Shown: piece by piece, positions 54,942 through 63,640 of the stretch
Numbering within the stretch: the first letter of the stretch is position 1
Layout of the letters: every line of letters begins with the position of its first letter
NCBI GenBank assembly: GCA_964035575.1
Contig: OZ037883.1
Location: forward strand, 496,001-560,000
Source: Rhynchopus sp. YZ270_cl-10
Taxonomy: Eukaryota > Euglenozoa > Diplonemea > Diplonemida > Diplonemidae
Length of the DNA: 64,000 bases
Direction of reading: 5' to 3'
The notes under the pieces: generated by a model
Told to the model about the DNA's origin: nothing
Seen by the model: only the letters and a program-made list of their open reading frames with translations
Databases searched by the model: none
Translations under genes and position numbers: made by a program

Positions 54942-56640
54942 TCACATGACGTAGTCCCCATGTGGGCGCGATTCTGTCACTACTTCTAGATCCTGCTCGA
55001 CTGCGCCTCCAAGCGCGGCGTGTATTTTATGCTGTAAAAGAAGGAGAAGTTGACAGTGCAAACCCTCTCTGGACGAATGTACTGATATTCCACGGGCTAG
55101 CTAACCCGAGGTGAAAAATACACAACACGGCGGTGTTGAAAGGACATACCTTGACAATCAAGTAGTTCCGTTCGTAGAGGAAGTCCATATGCTTTGCTTC
55201 CCAGTCGCGGGCGACCTTGATGGGTCCACAGCAGCGGCACATGAGGCACCGGATGAGCCAGTTCACAAAGCACTTTGGCGGCTTGTTGTTGATGGCACTG
55301 CAGACGACCTGGCGGAAGCCGAACCCCCTTGCGAGGCTGGACCTGCGGTCGCGGTTGTTGGTGACGCTGTTGCGTCTGTTGTTTTTGTACAGGTAGGTGG
55401 ACATGTGGTGGTGGAGGTCACCTCCCAGGAGCACAACGGAGCGGTGGAGGCGTGTGTTGCGCCACTCGAGGAGTAGGTCGAAGTAGTCTGCCTGCTCCTC
55501 AGGGAAGAGACCAAAGCCCATCTTGTCAACCTGGCAGCTGCAGCATGATGCCAAGCACCGCGACCCACGCGTGCACAGGTAGATAGGTGGTGTGGAGTGC
55601 ACCACCACCAGCGAGCTGCACTCACTCAACTCCCCACCTGGGTTCAGCGACTCCGCAATGCGCGTCCACTGCACACCACTGAGCCACGTCTTCTTCGCCT
55701 TCTTCGCCTCCTCATTCTCTACCTTGCACCACGAACGCGACCCACGGCAGTCCACCAGAATGAGCCCAATCTTATTGAACCTGAACACCTCCCCCTCGCT
55801 TGTCGGGGTGTACGTGAAGGCGGTCTGCTCGTTCACCAAAGGGTCCCAGAGCTGTCGTTGGTAGAGGTAGTAGGCAAGCCGCCCGACGTAGCCTGTGTGG
55901 TACTCGTAGTGCGAGGCGTTGTCGTCGTTCTTGAAGGTGCCCCAGTCGTTGCGGATCTCGTGGTCGTCGAGCAGCATGATGTGTGCGCAGTTTGCGTAAC
56001 ACTTCGCGACCCACTCCTGGTTCCATGTATGTCGGTACGTCTCCTGGTAGAACCCCAGCACCTCCTTCAGGACACGCTTGTTGTCTTCTGCCATGAGCCC
56101 CACACACCCCACCCGTGTCTCCTTGATCTTATGTGCCATGAGGACCTTCTTAGCCTTTGCAAAGGCTTTGTCTGCGTACACCTGGTCACCGTTGCGTACT
56201 ACGAGGTCGATCTCGCCTCTTTGGATGCTTTCGTGCAGGACTTTGAACATATCAATGTCTTTGCCTCTTCCCTTCTCTGCTTTGTCGCAACTGGCAACGA
56301 CGATGTTGTAGTTTGCGCCTGTGGGGTCGAGGGTGGCGAAGGAGCCTTCGCGTGAGGTGCCTACCAGATCAAATGTGTAGCGTGTCCCTGCCTGCAAACC
56401 CGTCAGCACGAAACACCCCGGCAGACGCGAGCAAAACTGATGCTGTGCCGACACCGCAGGCCCAATGCTCGGTGTGGCACAGATCTCTGCGAGGCAGTCT
56501 GACTCCAACTCAAACAGGATACGCGCCTCTGATGCCGTGACCAGCCCTACCACAGGCCCAAGAAGGACACGTGGCGGTGCAGGTGGTGCTTCTGGGTCAT
56601 TATCACCCTGCTTTAGAGAAAGTTCTACATCCGTTGACAT
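54942..56640 (-). CDS. PhoD-like alkaline phosphatase / metallophosphatase
   Basis: Exons 55150-56640 and 54942-55031, phase 0, give 526 aa. A beta-sandwich N-terminal part (about 25-110) is followed by the PhoD catalytic region: NIVVASCDKA, VVRNGDQVYADKAF, IMLLDDHEIRNDWGTF, GLILVDCRGSRSW and LLGGDLHHHMSTYL in family order, supplying the metal-binding Asp/Asn/His set. No signal peptide; a Cys-rich patch (CLASCCSCQ and CLMCRCCGP) lies in the C-terminal half, so membrane attachment or palmitoylation is conceivable. Exon 2 adds HKIHAALGGAVEQDLEVVTE and a short end. Phosphomono- or diesterase activity is inferred. Start ATG 56640 follows TTTACACA. Confidence 0.9.
55032..55149 (-). other. Intron of the PhoD-like gene (118 bp) with a family B repeat inside
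   Basis: Donor GTATGT at 55149, acceptor TTCTTTTACAG ending at 55032. The part next to the acceptor (55044-55090) is a family B repeat in reverse orientation to the gene, which may explain why this is the longest intron found here. Confidence 0.88.
55044..55090. repeat. Family B repeat inside an intron
   Basis: AGAAGTTGACAGTGCAAACC followed by CTCTCTGGACG. Same opening as copies at 3796 and 61801; the 3' part of the hairpin is decayed. Confidence 0.6.
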
Positions 56641-56839
56641 TGTGTAAATGGATAAAATGCCAAAAGAAACAGTACAATATAATGACTCCTGTAGTCTATT
56701 GTTAACGTGTTGGAGGTGGAGGTGGTGATGGAGGTGGAAAATATTGGTCTTTTCTGCGAGTTGGGGTTAGGTTATGTTTTTTTTTTTTTTTTTGAGCGAA
56801 AACGCTTGTAAAGTTCTCAGTGTAAATGTCTTGAAAGTG

Positions 56840-57220
56840 TTATTTCTTCCCCTTCCCTTTCGGTGCCTTGGCTACTTTTGATGCGTTCAAGGTCTCTATA
56901 ATTTGCTTCAGCTTTGTGCCTTCTTCTGAGTCGAGGTGTACTTTGTAGGACCGTCCTTCATCCTCCTGCGTCACACCGAGCACAGCGAATTTACCTCTGT
57001 CCACGAAGCCTGAGGTGTCGCAAGCATATTTGTCAGGTTCGTCCATAAAGTTGAGAGGCTGTGTCTTCGGGTCAGCAACCTTAGCCGGGTCCGCCGTGAT
57101 CAGTTCAATATCCGTGTCCAGCGAAAGCGCTTGTCGGATGTAGCTCAGCAATACCACATTCTTGCAGTTCGCATTAAACATTGTTGTCTCATTATCACCA
57201 TGCTTCACATAAAACAGCAT
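56840..57220 (-). CDS. CXorf65-like small conserved protein
   Basis: 126 aa, intronless. The first 45 residues (MLFYVKHGDNETTMFNANCK, NVVLLSYIRQ, then LDTDIELI) match the start of the CXorf65-like family as I know it: a ubiquitin-like beta strand with K(H/Y)GDN, then an N-C-x-x-LLL-Y helix. The C-terminus ends in a Lys-rich tail (APKGKGKK). Function is unknown in the family; it is mostly retained in flagellated eukaryotes, to my knowledge. I use ATG 57220 because the residues before it (from 57286) are Phe-rich and not conserved. A TTTTAGTTTTTTCAG stretch precedes the ATG. Confidence 0.75.
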   Translation of the reverse strand: MLFYVKHGDNETTMFNANCKNVVLLSYIRQALSLDTDIELITADPAKVADPKTQPLNFMDEPDKYACDTSGFVDRGKFAVLGVTQEDEGRSYKVHLDSEEGTKLKQIIETLNASKVAKAPKGKGKK

Positions 57221-57262
57221 TTTTTTGTTGTGTAAATTCTGTCTGAAAAAACTAAAAGGAGG

Positions 57263-57322
57263 GAAGAAAGTTGAAACTGTAAACACCTCACCGAGGGTTA
57301 TCGAACCCCTAAGAGCATTTCA
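57263..57322. repeat. Family B repeat
   Basis: AAGTTGAAACTGTAAACACC, then CTCACCG, then a strong hairpin GGGTT (57295-57299) with AACCC (57304-57308). It lies in the 5' flank of the CXorf65-like gene. Confidence 0.6.
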
Positions 57323-57397
57323 TTGCCACCAAAAATATAAAACCATTTTTTTTCTATACTAACTTCTAACACTCCCCCCCTCACCCCCCTCCCCCTT

Positions 57398-59647
57398 CTA
57401 TCCCACACGGAGAGGCTCCCCGGTGATGTAATTGCGGATCCAGACTCCGTGTTGCGGGGAGTCGGCTTCGCTGTGGATTTGTGTGTCTTCTTCTGAGACG
57501 TCAGAATCGTTCATGAAGAGCGAATGAAAGGAACGAGAGGAGCTGTCGGTCTCTAGGAAGGACGCGGCCTCTCCCGCTGTCTGTTCGGACGACGACGAGC
57601 GTGGCTGGTGCGAGGTGGCGCTGCTCTCTCTGCTTGCATCCTTTGATGACGCTACACTATCATACACTGATCCGTTTGCATCCACCCCAACCTCTATGCT
57701 TTCATCACTCTGCTCTGAATCGACCTCCTGAGGTACTGACGCGTCCTCTGCTACATCGTCCACTATCATATCTTCGACTTCATCAGAACCATCTGCAAAA
57801 TTGTCGACAATATTGTTCTCATTGGCATTATTGAAGTAAGTATCCTCTACGGGTGTGGCATCTTCTATTTCATCAAATTCGACTTCAAATGCATCATCCT
57901 CAATCACTCCATCATCAGAAGGCTCCTCATAAAATATGTCTGTAACAGAAGAAATTCTGACCCTTCTATTCTCCGTCTTCCTCCCTTTTTTCTTGAGATT
58001 CGAAAAAAGGATGATATCGTCTTCAAAGATTAGATCCGCAATTTCGTCGTCACTTTCGATGACTTCACCAATTTCATCGATGATTTCGTCATCGCTTGGG
58101 ATGGTTTCATGGAAAGGGTCTATCAGCTCTTCGGTCTGGTTTTCGTGGTGATGAGCATGCCATTTGTGTTTATGGATTAGGGCGGAGCTGTATGATTCTC
58201 TTTGAAGCGCTTTGTTCCACTCTGTCCCCATGGAGCTATGCAGATCTAGCTTATATTGTGCCTCTATTGCAACCAGAAGAGCACGCACCAACGCCTCACC
58301 TTCAGTACGCGATGCAGCACTTTGCAAAATTTTATCACTAAAGAAATGCCCTGGAACCTTAGAAACAACGTCACTGCATTGCGCAATGTGCTCATCTTGG
58401 AAGGAACATCCAGTGAGCGCGGAGACCAGACATTCTTTCATTTGTTGTCTTGCGTATTGATAAGCAGAAGGAGAAGGTGGAGAAGTGGCTTCAGGTATGT
58501 CAATTTCGTCTTCTTCAGGCAGTTCTTCTGGCGGAGGGAATGAAGAGAGCAGCTGATGGATCGCGTTTTGCGTGCTTGCGGAGAGTGGTTCTGCATCATC
58601 AAAATCGTCTATGGAGCTGGATGTTGCGGAGTGCTCTTTGAGATCCCCAAAGGTGTCGATTATGTCTTCGCTGTCATACAATGCATCATCGGGACGGAGC
58701 ATATCACCAAAATCATCGCTAATATCGCTTTGCACGCTACCGGCACCTTCCGTTGAATGATTGGAAAAGTCTAGATCATCTGAGATGTCTCCCTCAACAC
58801 TTTCGATGCCATCGCCAAATTCATTGAAGGATGAAATATCTGATTCATTTCCTACAAATCCGTCCTCCTCTTCTGCCTCCATTTCGGGCACAAAGTCGTC
58901 AATGGAAGATGTGTGAGGCTCTTCCGAGAGGAGGTTGGAGATGTCGGAGATGCTCTCGTTGTCGTGGGTGTGTGCGAAGGAGTTTACATCGCGTATTAAA
59001 CGGCGTACGTCGTGGTGGAGGTTTTCTTCTTCTGCGTCGTTTGTCGACGCAAGCGATTCTTCCATGTGCTGAGAGCTGGATCGGTCCCTCTCCCACGCCC
59101 GAATCGCCTTCTTCAACACCCCCAGCCTCCTCCGCATCGCACGCACCTCCTCTACAGGAGCCCCAGCCATATTGTGGTACACCTCCTTCAGCTTTGCGAG
59201 GTTCGCTGCCAATACCGCTTCCCCCTGCTGAACGGCGAAGATGAGGGGTGGTAGTGCCGGGAGCACAGATGGGCGTGATAATGGAGGGGTACACGGCGTC
59301 GCAGAACGAACTCTTTGAATAGAAACCGGTAGTGGTGTCATGATGTCTGTCTCTGGGAAGACAGAGCTGTAGACAGAAGGTGGTGACCCTGGGGTGAGAC
59401 AGACGCTTCCTGGCGTGCCAACGGAGAGCGTTGCGACGAAGGATGCATAGCTTGCTGTGAAGGTGTCGTCCGCGGCGGTGGTCTGCGCTGTGCACAGTAC
59501 AGTCAACCCCGCCGCAGCAAGACACCGTGCCAACACCGCACGACGTCGCAGGCAACCAACATGAAAGGTCTCTCCGTACACCAAGGCGTATCGCAACCCC
59601 TCCCAGACCTCCTTCCCACACCAGGCACACCGCTTTGTGGATGGCAT
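57398..59647 (-). CDS. Large acidic protein with an N-terminal half-LIM zinc site
   Basis: 749 aa, intronless, from ATG 59647. Residues 7-32 carry C7-x2-C10-x18-H29-x2-C32, the first zinc module of a LIM domain without the second. A hydrophobic Ala-rich stretch follows (about 36-58). From about 210 onward the protein is extremely rich in Asp, Glu and Ser, with repeated DDF, SDISDDFGD and IDDFVPEMEAEEEDG-like phrases, and a short helical island at about 405-490 (ARQQMKECLVSALTGCSFQD). Codon use is more AT-rich than in neighbours. No family recognised. Only 38 bp separate its ATG from the stop codon of the upstream gene, with a strong hairpin between. Confidence 0.75.
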   Translation of the reverse strand: MPSTKRCAWCGKEVWEGLRYALVYGETFHVGCLRRRAVLARCLAAAGLTVLCTAQTTAADDTFTASYASFVATLSVGTPGSVCLTPGSPPSVYSSVFPETDIMTPLPVSIQRVRSATPCTPPLSRPSVLPALPPLIFAVQQGEAVLAANLAKLKEVYHNMAGAPVEEVRAMRRRLGVLKKAIRAWERDRSSSQHMEESLASTNDAEEENLHHDVRRLIRDVNSFAHTHDNESISDISNLLSEEPHTSSIDDFVPEMEAEEEDGFVGNESDISSFNEFGDGIESVEGDISDDLDFSNHSTEGAGSVQSDISDDFGDMLRPDDALYDSEDIIDTFGDLKEHSATSSSIDDFDDAEPLSASTQNAIHQLLSSFPPPEELPEEDEIDIPEATSPPSPSAYQYARQQMKECLVSALTGCSFQDEHIAQCSDVVSKVPGHFFSDKILQSAASRTEGEALVRALLVAIEAQYKLDLHSSMGTEWNKALQRESYSSALIHKHKWHAHHHENQTEELIDPFHETIPSDDEIIDEIGEVIESDDEIADLIFEDDIILFSNLKKKGRKTENRRVRISSVTDIFYEEPSDDGVIEDDAFEVEFDEIEDATPVEDTYFNNANENNIVDNFADGSDEVEDMIVDDVAEDASVPQEVDSEQSDESIEVGVDANGSVYDSVASSKDASRESSATSHQPRSSSSEQTAGEAASFLETDSSSRSFHSLFMNDSDVSEEDTQIHSEADSPQHGVWIRNYITGEPLRVG

Positions 59648-59648
59648 C

Positions 59649-59687
59649 AAGGCCCGTCCCTTCACTCCACCTGAAGAGACGGGCCTT
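59649..59687. promoter_or_regulatory. Perfect inverted repeat in the 38-bp gap between two genes
   Basis: Arms AAGGCCCGTC (59649-59658) and GACGGGCCTT (59678-59687) are exact 10-bp complements around a 19-nt loop. The hairpin spans from the stop codon of the His-rich gene to the start codon of the half-LIM gene. A terminator, processing signal or junction structure is possible; none is shown. Confidence 0.7.
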
Positions 59688-61467
59688 AAAAATCCACACC
59701 AGGCAGAGGTGGCTCACTCTCCTCGTAGGCCACGCTTTCGAAGCCTTCGGTGTAGCTAGTACCCGATTCGTCTGCACTAATGGGGAATGGGCTTTCGGGG
59801 ACGTCCTCAACGACCTCGAGCGGTGCAGGCCCAGGAGAGGCAACGGTGGAGGCGACGGTGGACGCAAGGGAAGGCTCTCTGCTGCGCGGCCCACCCACGA
59901 CAGTCACACCAACGCTGTCATGGCGGCCTATCGCAAAGGAGCCCAGCGAGCTCATCGTTGCGCTCATTGACGTATATTTCTGGTCGTTCCGCGTCTGCAC
60001 CAACTCCTTGAAGTGTGGGTCCTTCTGGCTGCGGCGTTTGCCTTTGTTGAGTTTCTTCCAATAATACTTCGCAGGGTGTTCATCCGCTATTGTCTCATTG
60101 AATACCACCACCGATGGGGATGGTTGTGCGTGGTGGTGGCGGCGACGTTGGCTTGCAACCACAGTGTGTCCACCCTCATGCTCATACCGATCGCGCCGAG
60201 GGGAGATGTGTGTAGGCAGTGGTACCGCCTGCGCCTGCGCCTGCGGTGCGCGCCGCAAACTGTTTTGTGTAGTTTGGTGGCGAATGGCAGCCTGCACCCT
60301 CTTCTGGTTGACTGTGTTGTTGATCGCATGCTGTGCGTGCTCTAACCTGGACACAGCCTTCTGCAAACTATTCATCTCCTCTTGCGCAGTGGATTCTACC
60401 ACCTGCATATGAAGCTCATCCACTTGCCCCAATGTACTATCCAGCGCGTCAATCAACTCCATGCTGTGCCGAAACTTCTCATATAGCTGGTCAGCAGTAG
60501 GTGACGCCTCACCCACCTCAACGTCTACAGCAGGCTTCCGTTCGCCCGACACAACCTTAGCAGGATGAGAAGCAGCTGCCACCTCTGGCTTCGCCACCGG
60601 CACAGCCCTCGTAGACACAGCGACAGGCTCCTCCTTGCGTTTGGTCTCCACTGGGGTTGCAACCACAGGGGCTGGCACGACCGGATCTACCTTAGGACCT
60701 CTCTGAGGAACGCTTTGCGGCATGGGGTGGGTGTGGAATTGATGGTGTAGGTGATGGTGGTGATGTAGGTGATGGTGGTGGTGGTGGTGGTGGTGCATCG
60801 GAAATGGGGCAACCGGAGGCATAAACGGCATTGGGTGGTGGTGGTGGTGAGGGTGGTGATGATGATGATGGTGATGATGTTGCCGTCTCGTTTCCTTGGC
60901 ATCCCCCAACACCTTCACCTCCCGCTGCAGATCCTCGACCTGCTGCCGCAGTGCTGCCTGTTCCTGCAGATGAGCCTCCATCGCACCCCCAACCAGCTCC
61001 TTCACCCGCTCGCCTTCTTCTTCAATGATCTGCACCTCCCCGGCCTGGGTGCCGCTGTCCTGGCAGAAGGTCTTTCCTATGCTGCTCGCCAACGCGGTAG
61101 CAGACGCAGCAGCAGGATGCAACCCTGCTTCGTGCGCTGTGGTGACAACAGCACGAAGCTTTTCGAGGTCCTCTTCGGGAACAGCAAAGCGTTCATTTGG
61201 GTATGCTTCTGCTCGCGGAGATGTGGACTGTGTCTGCACAACATGCAGATCGATCGGAGCGACGCGAATAGAGGATGCTCGAGGACGCAAACTCGACGTC
61301 TCGACTGCACAAAGCGTCTGTCCCTGCACGGCGGCAGGCTCCACGGCTTCTGTCTCCCAAGCGTAAGGAGGGGGTCGAGGGTCGCTCTTCACAGGAGGTG
61401 GTGGTGCGCGTTGGCGGCGGATCGCCTCAAAGAAGTTCACATCCTGCGACGACGTCAACTCCGCCAT
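59686..61467 (-). CDS. Unknown protein with His-rich low-complexity tract
   Basis: 593 aa, intronless, start ATG 61467 (MAELTSSQDVNFFEAIRRQR). Residues about 185-205 form a coiled coil (EAHLQEQAALRQQVEDLQRE), then a tract of about 60 residues dominated by His encoded by ATG/GTG triplet repeats (60720-60890). Further on: a helical segment (about 325-385, LYEKFRHSMELIDALDSTLG), then EHPAKYYWKKLNKGKRRSQK and a Ser-rich, acidic C-terminus ending PPLPGVDF. I do not recognise a family. The His tract could bind metal or be expanded microsatellite. Its stop is 38 bp from the next gene's start. Confidence 0.75.
   Translation of the reverse strand: MAELTSSQDVNFFEAIRRQRAPPPPVKSDPRPPPYAWETEAVEPAAVQGQTLCAVETSSLRPRASSIRVAPIDLHVVQTQSTSPRAEAYPNERFAVPEEDLEKLRAVVTTAHEAGLHPAAASATALASSIGKTFCQDSGTQAGEVQIIEEEGERVKELVGGAMEAHLQEQAALRQQVEDLQREVKVLGDAKETRRQHHHHHHHHHPHHHHHPMPFMPPVAPFPMHHHHHHHHHLHHHHHLHHQFHTHPMPQSVPQRGPKVDPVVPAPVVATPVETKRKEEPVAVSTRAVPVAKPEVAAASHPAKVVSGERKPAVDVEVGEASPTADQLYEKFRHSMELIDALDSTLGQVDELHMQVVESTAQEEMNSLQKAVSRLEHAQHAINNTVNQKRVQAAIRHQTTQNSLRRAPQAQAQAVPLPTHISPRRDRYEHEGGHTVVASQRRRHHHAQPSPSVVVFNETIADEHPAKYYWKKLNKGKRRSQKDPHFKELVQTRNDQKYTSMSATMSSLGSFAIGRHDSVGVTVVGGPRSREPSLASTVASTVASPGPAPLEVVEDVPESPFPISADESGTSYTEGFESVAYEESEPPLPGVDF
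60720..60890. repeat. GTG/ATG triplet repeat tract
   Basis: Interrupted runs of GGTGAT and GGTGGT units that encode the His tract of the overlapping gene. Confidence 0.8.
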
Positions 61468-61800
61468 CTACCTTTGCATGTGTACTGAGGTGGGGATGGA
61501 TGGGGTGGACAAAAAGGGGATGAGAGAGCAGAGAGAGGAAGGGTCTGCTACTTTCGAAACCCCGTCTGGGAAATCTTGTTTGGGGTTAGTGCAGAGAACC
61601 TCAAAGAGAATTGTTGAAAAGGTGCAAAACGCCTCAACTAGCAGGGGTAAATAGCAGACGGCAAGCATCCTGTACACACCAACGGAAGGGGGAGAGAGAG
61701 AGGGGGTGTGGAACGGTGTAGGAAAAGGAATTGGGGGGGAGACAGTTTTTGTTAGCGGTTAGTTTCGTTTATTATTGGACACAAAAAAGAGAAAAAAAGT

Positions 61801-61841
61801 GAAGTTGATAGTGCAAACGCTTCTGGGACGCAGCAGGCACT
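61801..61841. repeat. Family B hairpin repeat
   Basis: GAAGTTGATAGTGCAAACGC then TTCTGGGACGCAGCAGGCACT. Outer stem AGTGC (61810-61814) with GCACT (61837-61841). Confidence 0.65.
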
Positions 61842-62341
61842 GACAAAAAGACCTCCCCCCCTAGGAAAAGAAAGCGGTTAGCACAGAAGTCCGCTAAGTA
61901 GCGCGGCGGACAAGGGAGAGGGGGGAAGCGATACCTCAGTTTTTTTTTTTTTCTTCTTTTCTTTTCTTTTTCAAAATTTTGCAAAAAATTGTGATTATTA
62001 GACAGGATGACGGCGTGATTGCCAATTTCGATGACAAACACAGACCAAAAACCCTGTTAAGTTTAGCACCTGACTGCGTTTTGCTTGACTACCTCCGTTG
62101 TTCAAGCGCACGCATGTCACGGGATTACAATTTGTTGTGTTGGCGTTGCTTTTTTACAGGGTTACACAAGGAGAGCGACTATGCATTCTCAAAGCTAACC
62201 TTTTTATTTTATTGTCACATCAACAGTCTCCCAAGAGGGCTTCGCAATTCATATGCTACATAAAATGTCACCTTGAAAGGATAGAATACTCGCAGGTGAC
62301 TCCTTTCTTATTTGGAAAAGAAAAAGAAAAAGGTTTTTTGA

Positions 62342-62427
62342 AAACTTGGTTGTATTAGTGTAGCCACCCTAGAGCAGTGCTGTAAGAATACGTATTCTTA
62401 CAGCACTGCCCTAGAGTGTGCTCCACT
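62342..62427. repeat. Hairpin family E, copy 2, interrupted by a palindromic insertion
   Basis: GTATTAGTGTAGCCACCCTA, then the 34-bp insert at 62375-62408 with its duplicated CCCTAGAG, then TGTGCTCCACT. Removing insert and one duplicate gives the same reading as 16412-16455 apart from one base near the insertion point. Confidence 0.8.
62375..62408. mobile_element. 34-bp perfect palindrome with 8-bp target duplication: minimal hAT-type insertion
   Basis: Two 17-bp arms, CAGTGCTGTAAGAATAC and its exact complement, with nothing between them. Flanked by CCCTAGAG at 62367-62374 and 62409-62416. CAGTG-type ends and 8-bp duplications are hAT hallmarks. It looks like inverted termini fused with the whole interior lost. 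Confidence 0.85.
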
Positions 62428-62436
62428 ATACAGGGT

Positions 62437-62472
62437 TTTTGTAATAGTGTGGACACCCTATAGGCTCCACTT
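62437..62472. repeat. Hairpin family E, copy 3
   Basis: GTAATAGTGTGGACACCC then TATAGGCTCCACTTT; diverged but ends and spacing kept. Confidence 0.5.
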
Positions 62473-62502
62473 TACATCGATAGTATTCACGATATTCTTT
62501 TG

Positions 62503-62538
62503 AAAACTTGGTTGTATTAGTGAGGATGAGCTCCACAA
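62503..62538. repeat. Hairpin family E, copy 4
   Basis: AAAACTTGGTTGTATTAGTG matches copy 2, then AGGATGAGCTCCACAATT with the middle deleted. A similar GAGGATGAACTCCAC lies at 40114-40128. Confidence 0.55.
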
Positions 62539-62627
62539 TTTATACCAAAGGAAGAGACGTTGACTCAACCCTTCAGAAACTAAACGAAACGGAAAAAACG
62601 TCTGCACTTTAAAAAAACGAAAAGTTT

Positions 62628-62658
62628 ATGAACCTAAGTCTCTCATGCTTAGTAACCT
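62628..62658. repeat. Family A hairpin repeat
   Basis: ATGAACCTAAGTCTCTCATG then CTTAGTAACC; near consensus with an inner-arm change. Confidence 0.6.
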
Positions 62659-62794
62659 TGGAGAAAAAAAAAATAATCACGCGTGAAGGTGGCCTTACAG
62701 ACTGTGGGAACTAACCTTGTATTTGAAAACAGCAAAAGAGAAGGAGAGGGGATAACAGAACAGATGATGAAACGGGTAGTAGGGGAGAGACGGA

Positions 62795-62816
62795 GGGGGG
62801 GGGGGGGGGGGGGGGG
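62795..62816. repeat. Run of 22 G
   Basis: Uninterrupted G tract just upstream of a family A repeat. Quadruplex-forming potential. Confidence 0.9.
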
Positions 62817-62833
62817 AAAGAGAAAAGTTTTAA

Positions 62834-62870
62834 AAGATGAACCTAAGCCTCGCGTAATGCTTAATCTCCT
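62834..62870. repeat. Family A hairpin repeat
   Basis: AAGATGAACCTAAGCC, TCGCGTAAT, GCTTAATCTCCT; inner stem mostly kept. Confidence 0.6.
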
Positions 62871-63111
62871 ACAAAAAAAGGAAGATGGGGTGAAAGGGGG
62901 CGACTGTTAGAGTGGGGGGTCTATACTCCGGTTAAACCTGAATAAAGGGCAGGATTTTTTGGGCCTTTCACAATTCTTTTTATTTTGAAAATATTTATTA
63001 AATGTCTGCATTCAAAAATAAAATTTGTTCGTACATAAAAAGGGGGGAAAAAAAACTATTGTTTCGTAGGGATTGACCAAACAATTCTCCGCATCAAAAA
63101 AAAAATACAAA

Positions 63112-63150
63112 CGTTGAAAGTGAAAAACGCTTCACCGTACACTGTACACC
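63112..63150. repeat. Family B hairpin repeat
   Basis: GTTGAAAGTGAAAAACGC then TTCACCGTACACTGTACACC. AGTG (63119-63122) with CACT (63140-63143). Confidence 0.55.
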
Positions 63151-63450
63151 TGCCTTTGCAAAATCGAACCGCCTGATCAGGCACAACGGAATACGTGGCA
63201 TAGTCATCATATGATGGCTAATCATTACCAAATCTAGGACATTGCTAAAAATTTGTTTTGCTTTTTGTGCTTTTTTTTAAAAGACGCATTTGCTAAAATT
63301 TTGTTTTCTGCACAAATTGTGCTGGGGGTAGAGTAGGGGGTAGGGGATAGGGGGTGTTTTCTTGGCAGTCTCCGACACAATAAAACTTGACAAATATGAA
63401 TATCTCGTGCATGCATGCACCATCTTCCAAAGGGAACCCCACTCATAATA

Positions 63451-63486
63451 GAGTTGATCGCACCAACGCCTCTGGGACGCAGGCAC
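63451..63486. repeat. Family B hairpin repeat
   Basis: GAGTTGATCGCACCAACGCC then TCTGGGACGCAGGCACT; close to the 61801 copy but with changed arms. Confidence 0.55.
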
Positions 63487-63605
63487 TGAAATCAAAAAAG
63501 GGAACGTAATAATCGCATTTTTTTTTTGGTTGAAGTTCATCGAAAATTTCTAGGGGGAGAGTCAGCATCACACAGCTTTCACCAAACAAAAAAAGAAAAG
63601 TTTAT

Positions 63606-63640
63606 AAGATGAACCTAAGCCTCTCGTGCTTAGTCACCTT
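63606..63640. repeat. Family A hairpin repeat, consensus-like copy
   Basis: AAGATGA (63606-63612) with TCACCTT (63634-63640), CTAAGC (63615-63620) with GCTTAG (63628-63633), loop CTCTCGT. On the minus strand the outer stem is complete with one G-U pair. Confidence 0.8.

Noticed and set aside
57291-57310. GGTTATCGAACCCC looked like a tRNA T-arm or B box in a family B copy
   Set aside because: No A box, acceptor stem or anticodon arm surrounds it, and other family B copies lack it.
61979-62263. 94-codon plus-strand frame
   Set aside because: No recognisable motif, composition not coding-like, and it runs toward the E-hairpin cluster.
63606-63640. Family A as a hammerhead ribozyme or box C/D snoRNA because of its GATGA
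   Set aside because: The required CUGANGA plus GAAA of hammerheads and the paired C and D boxes are absent on both strands.
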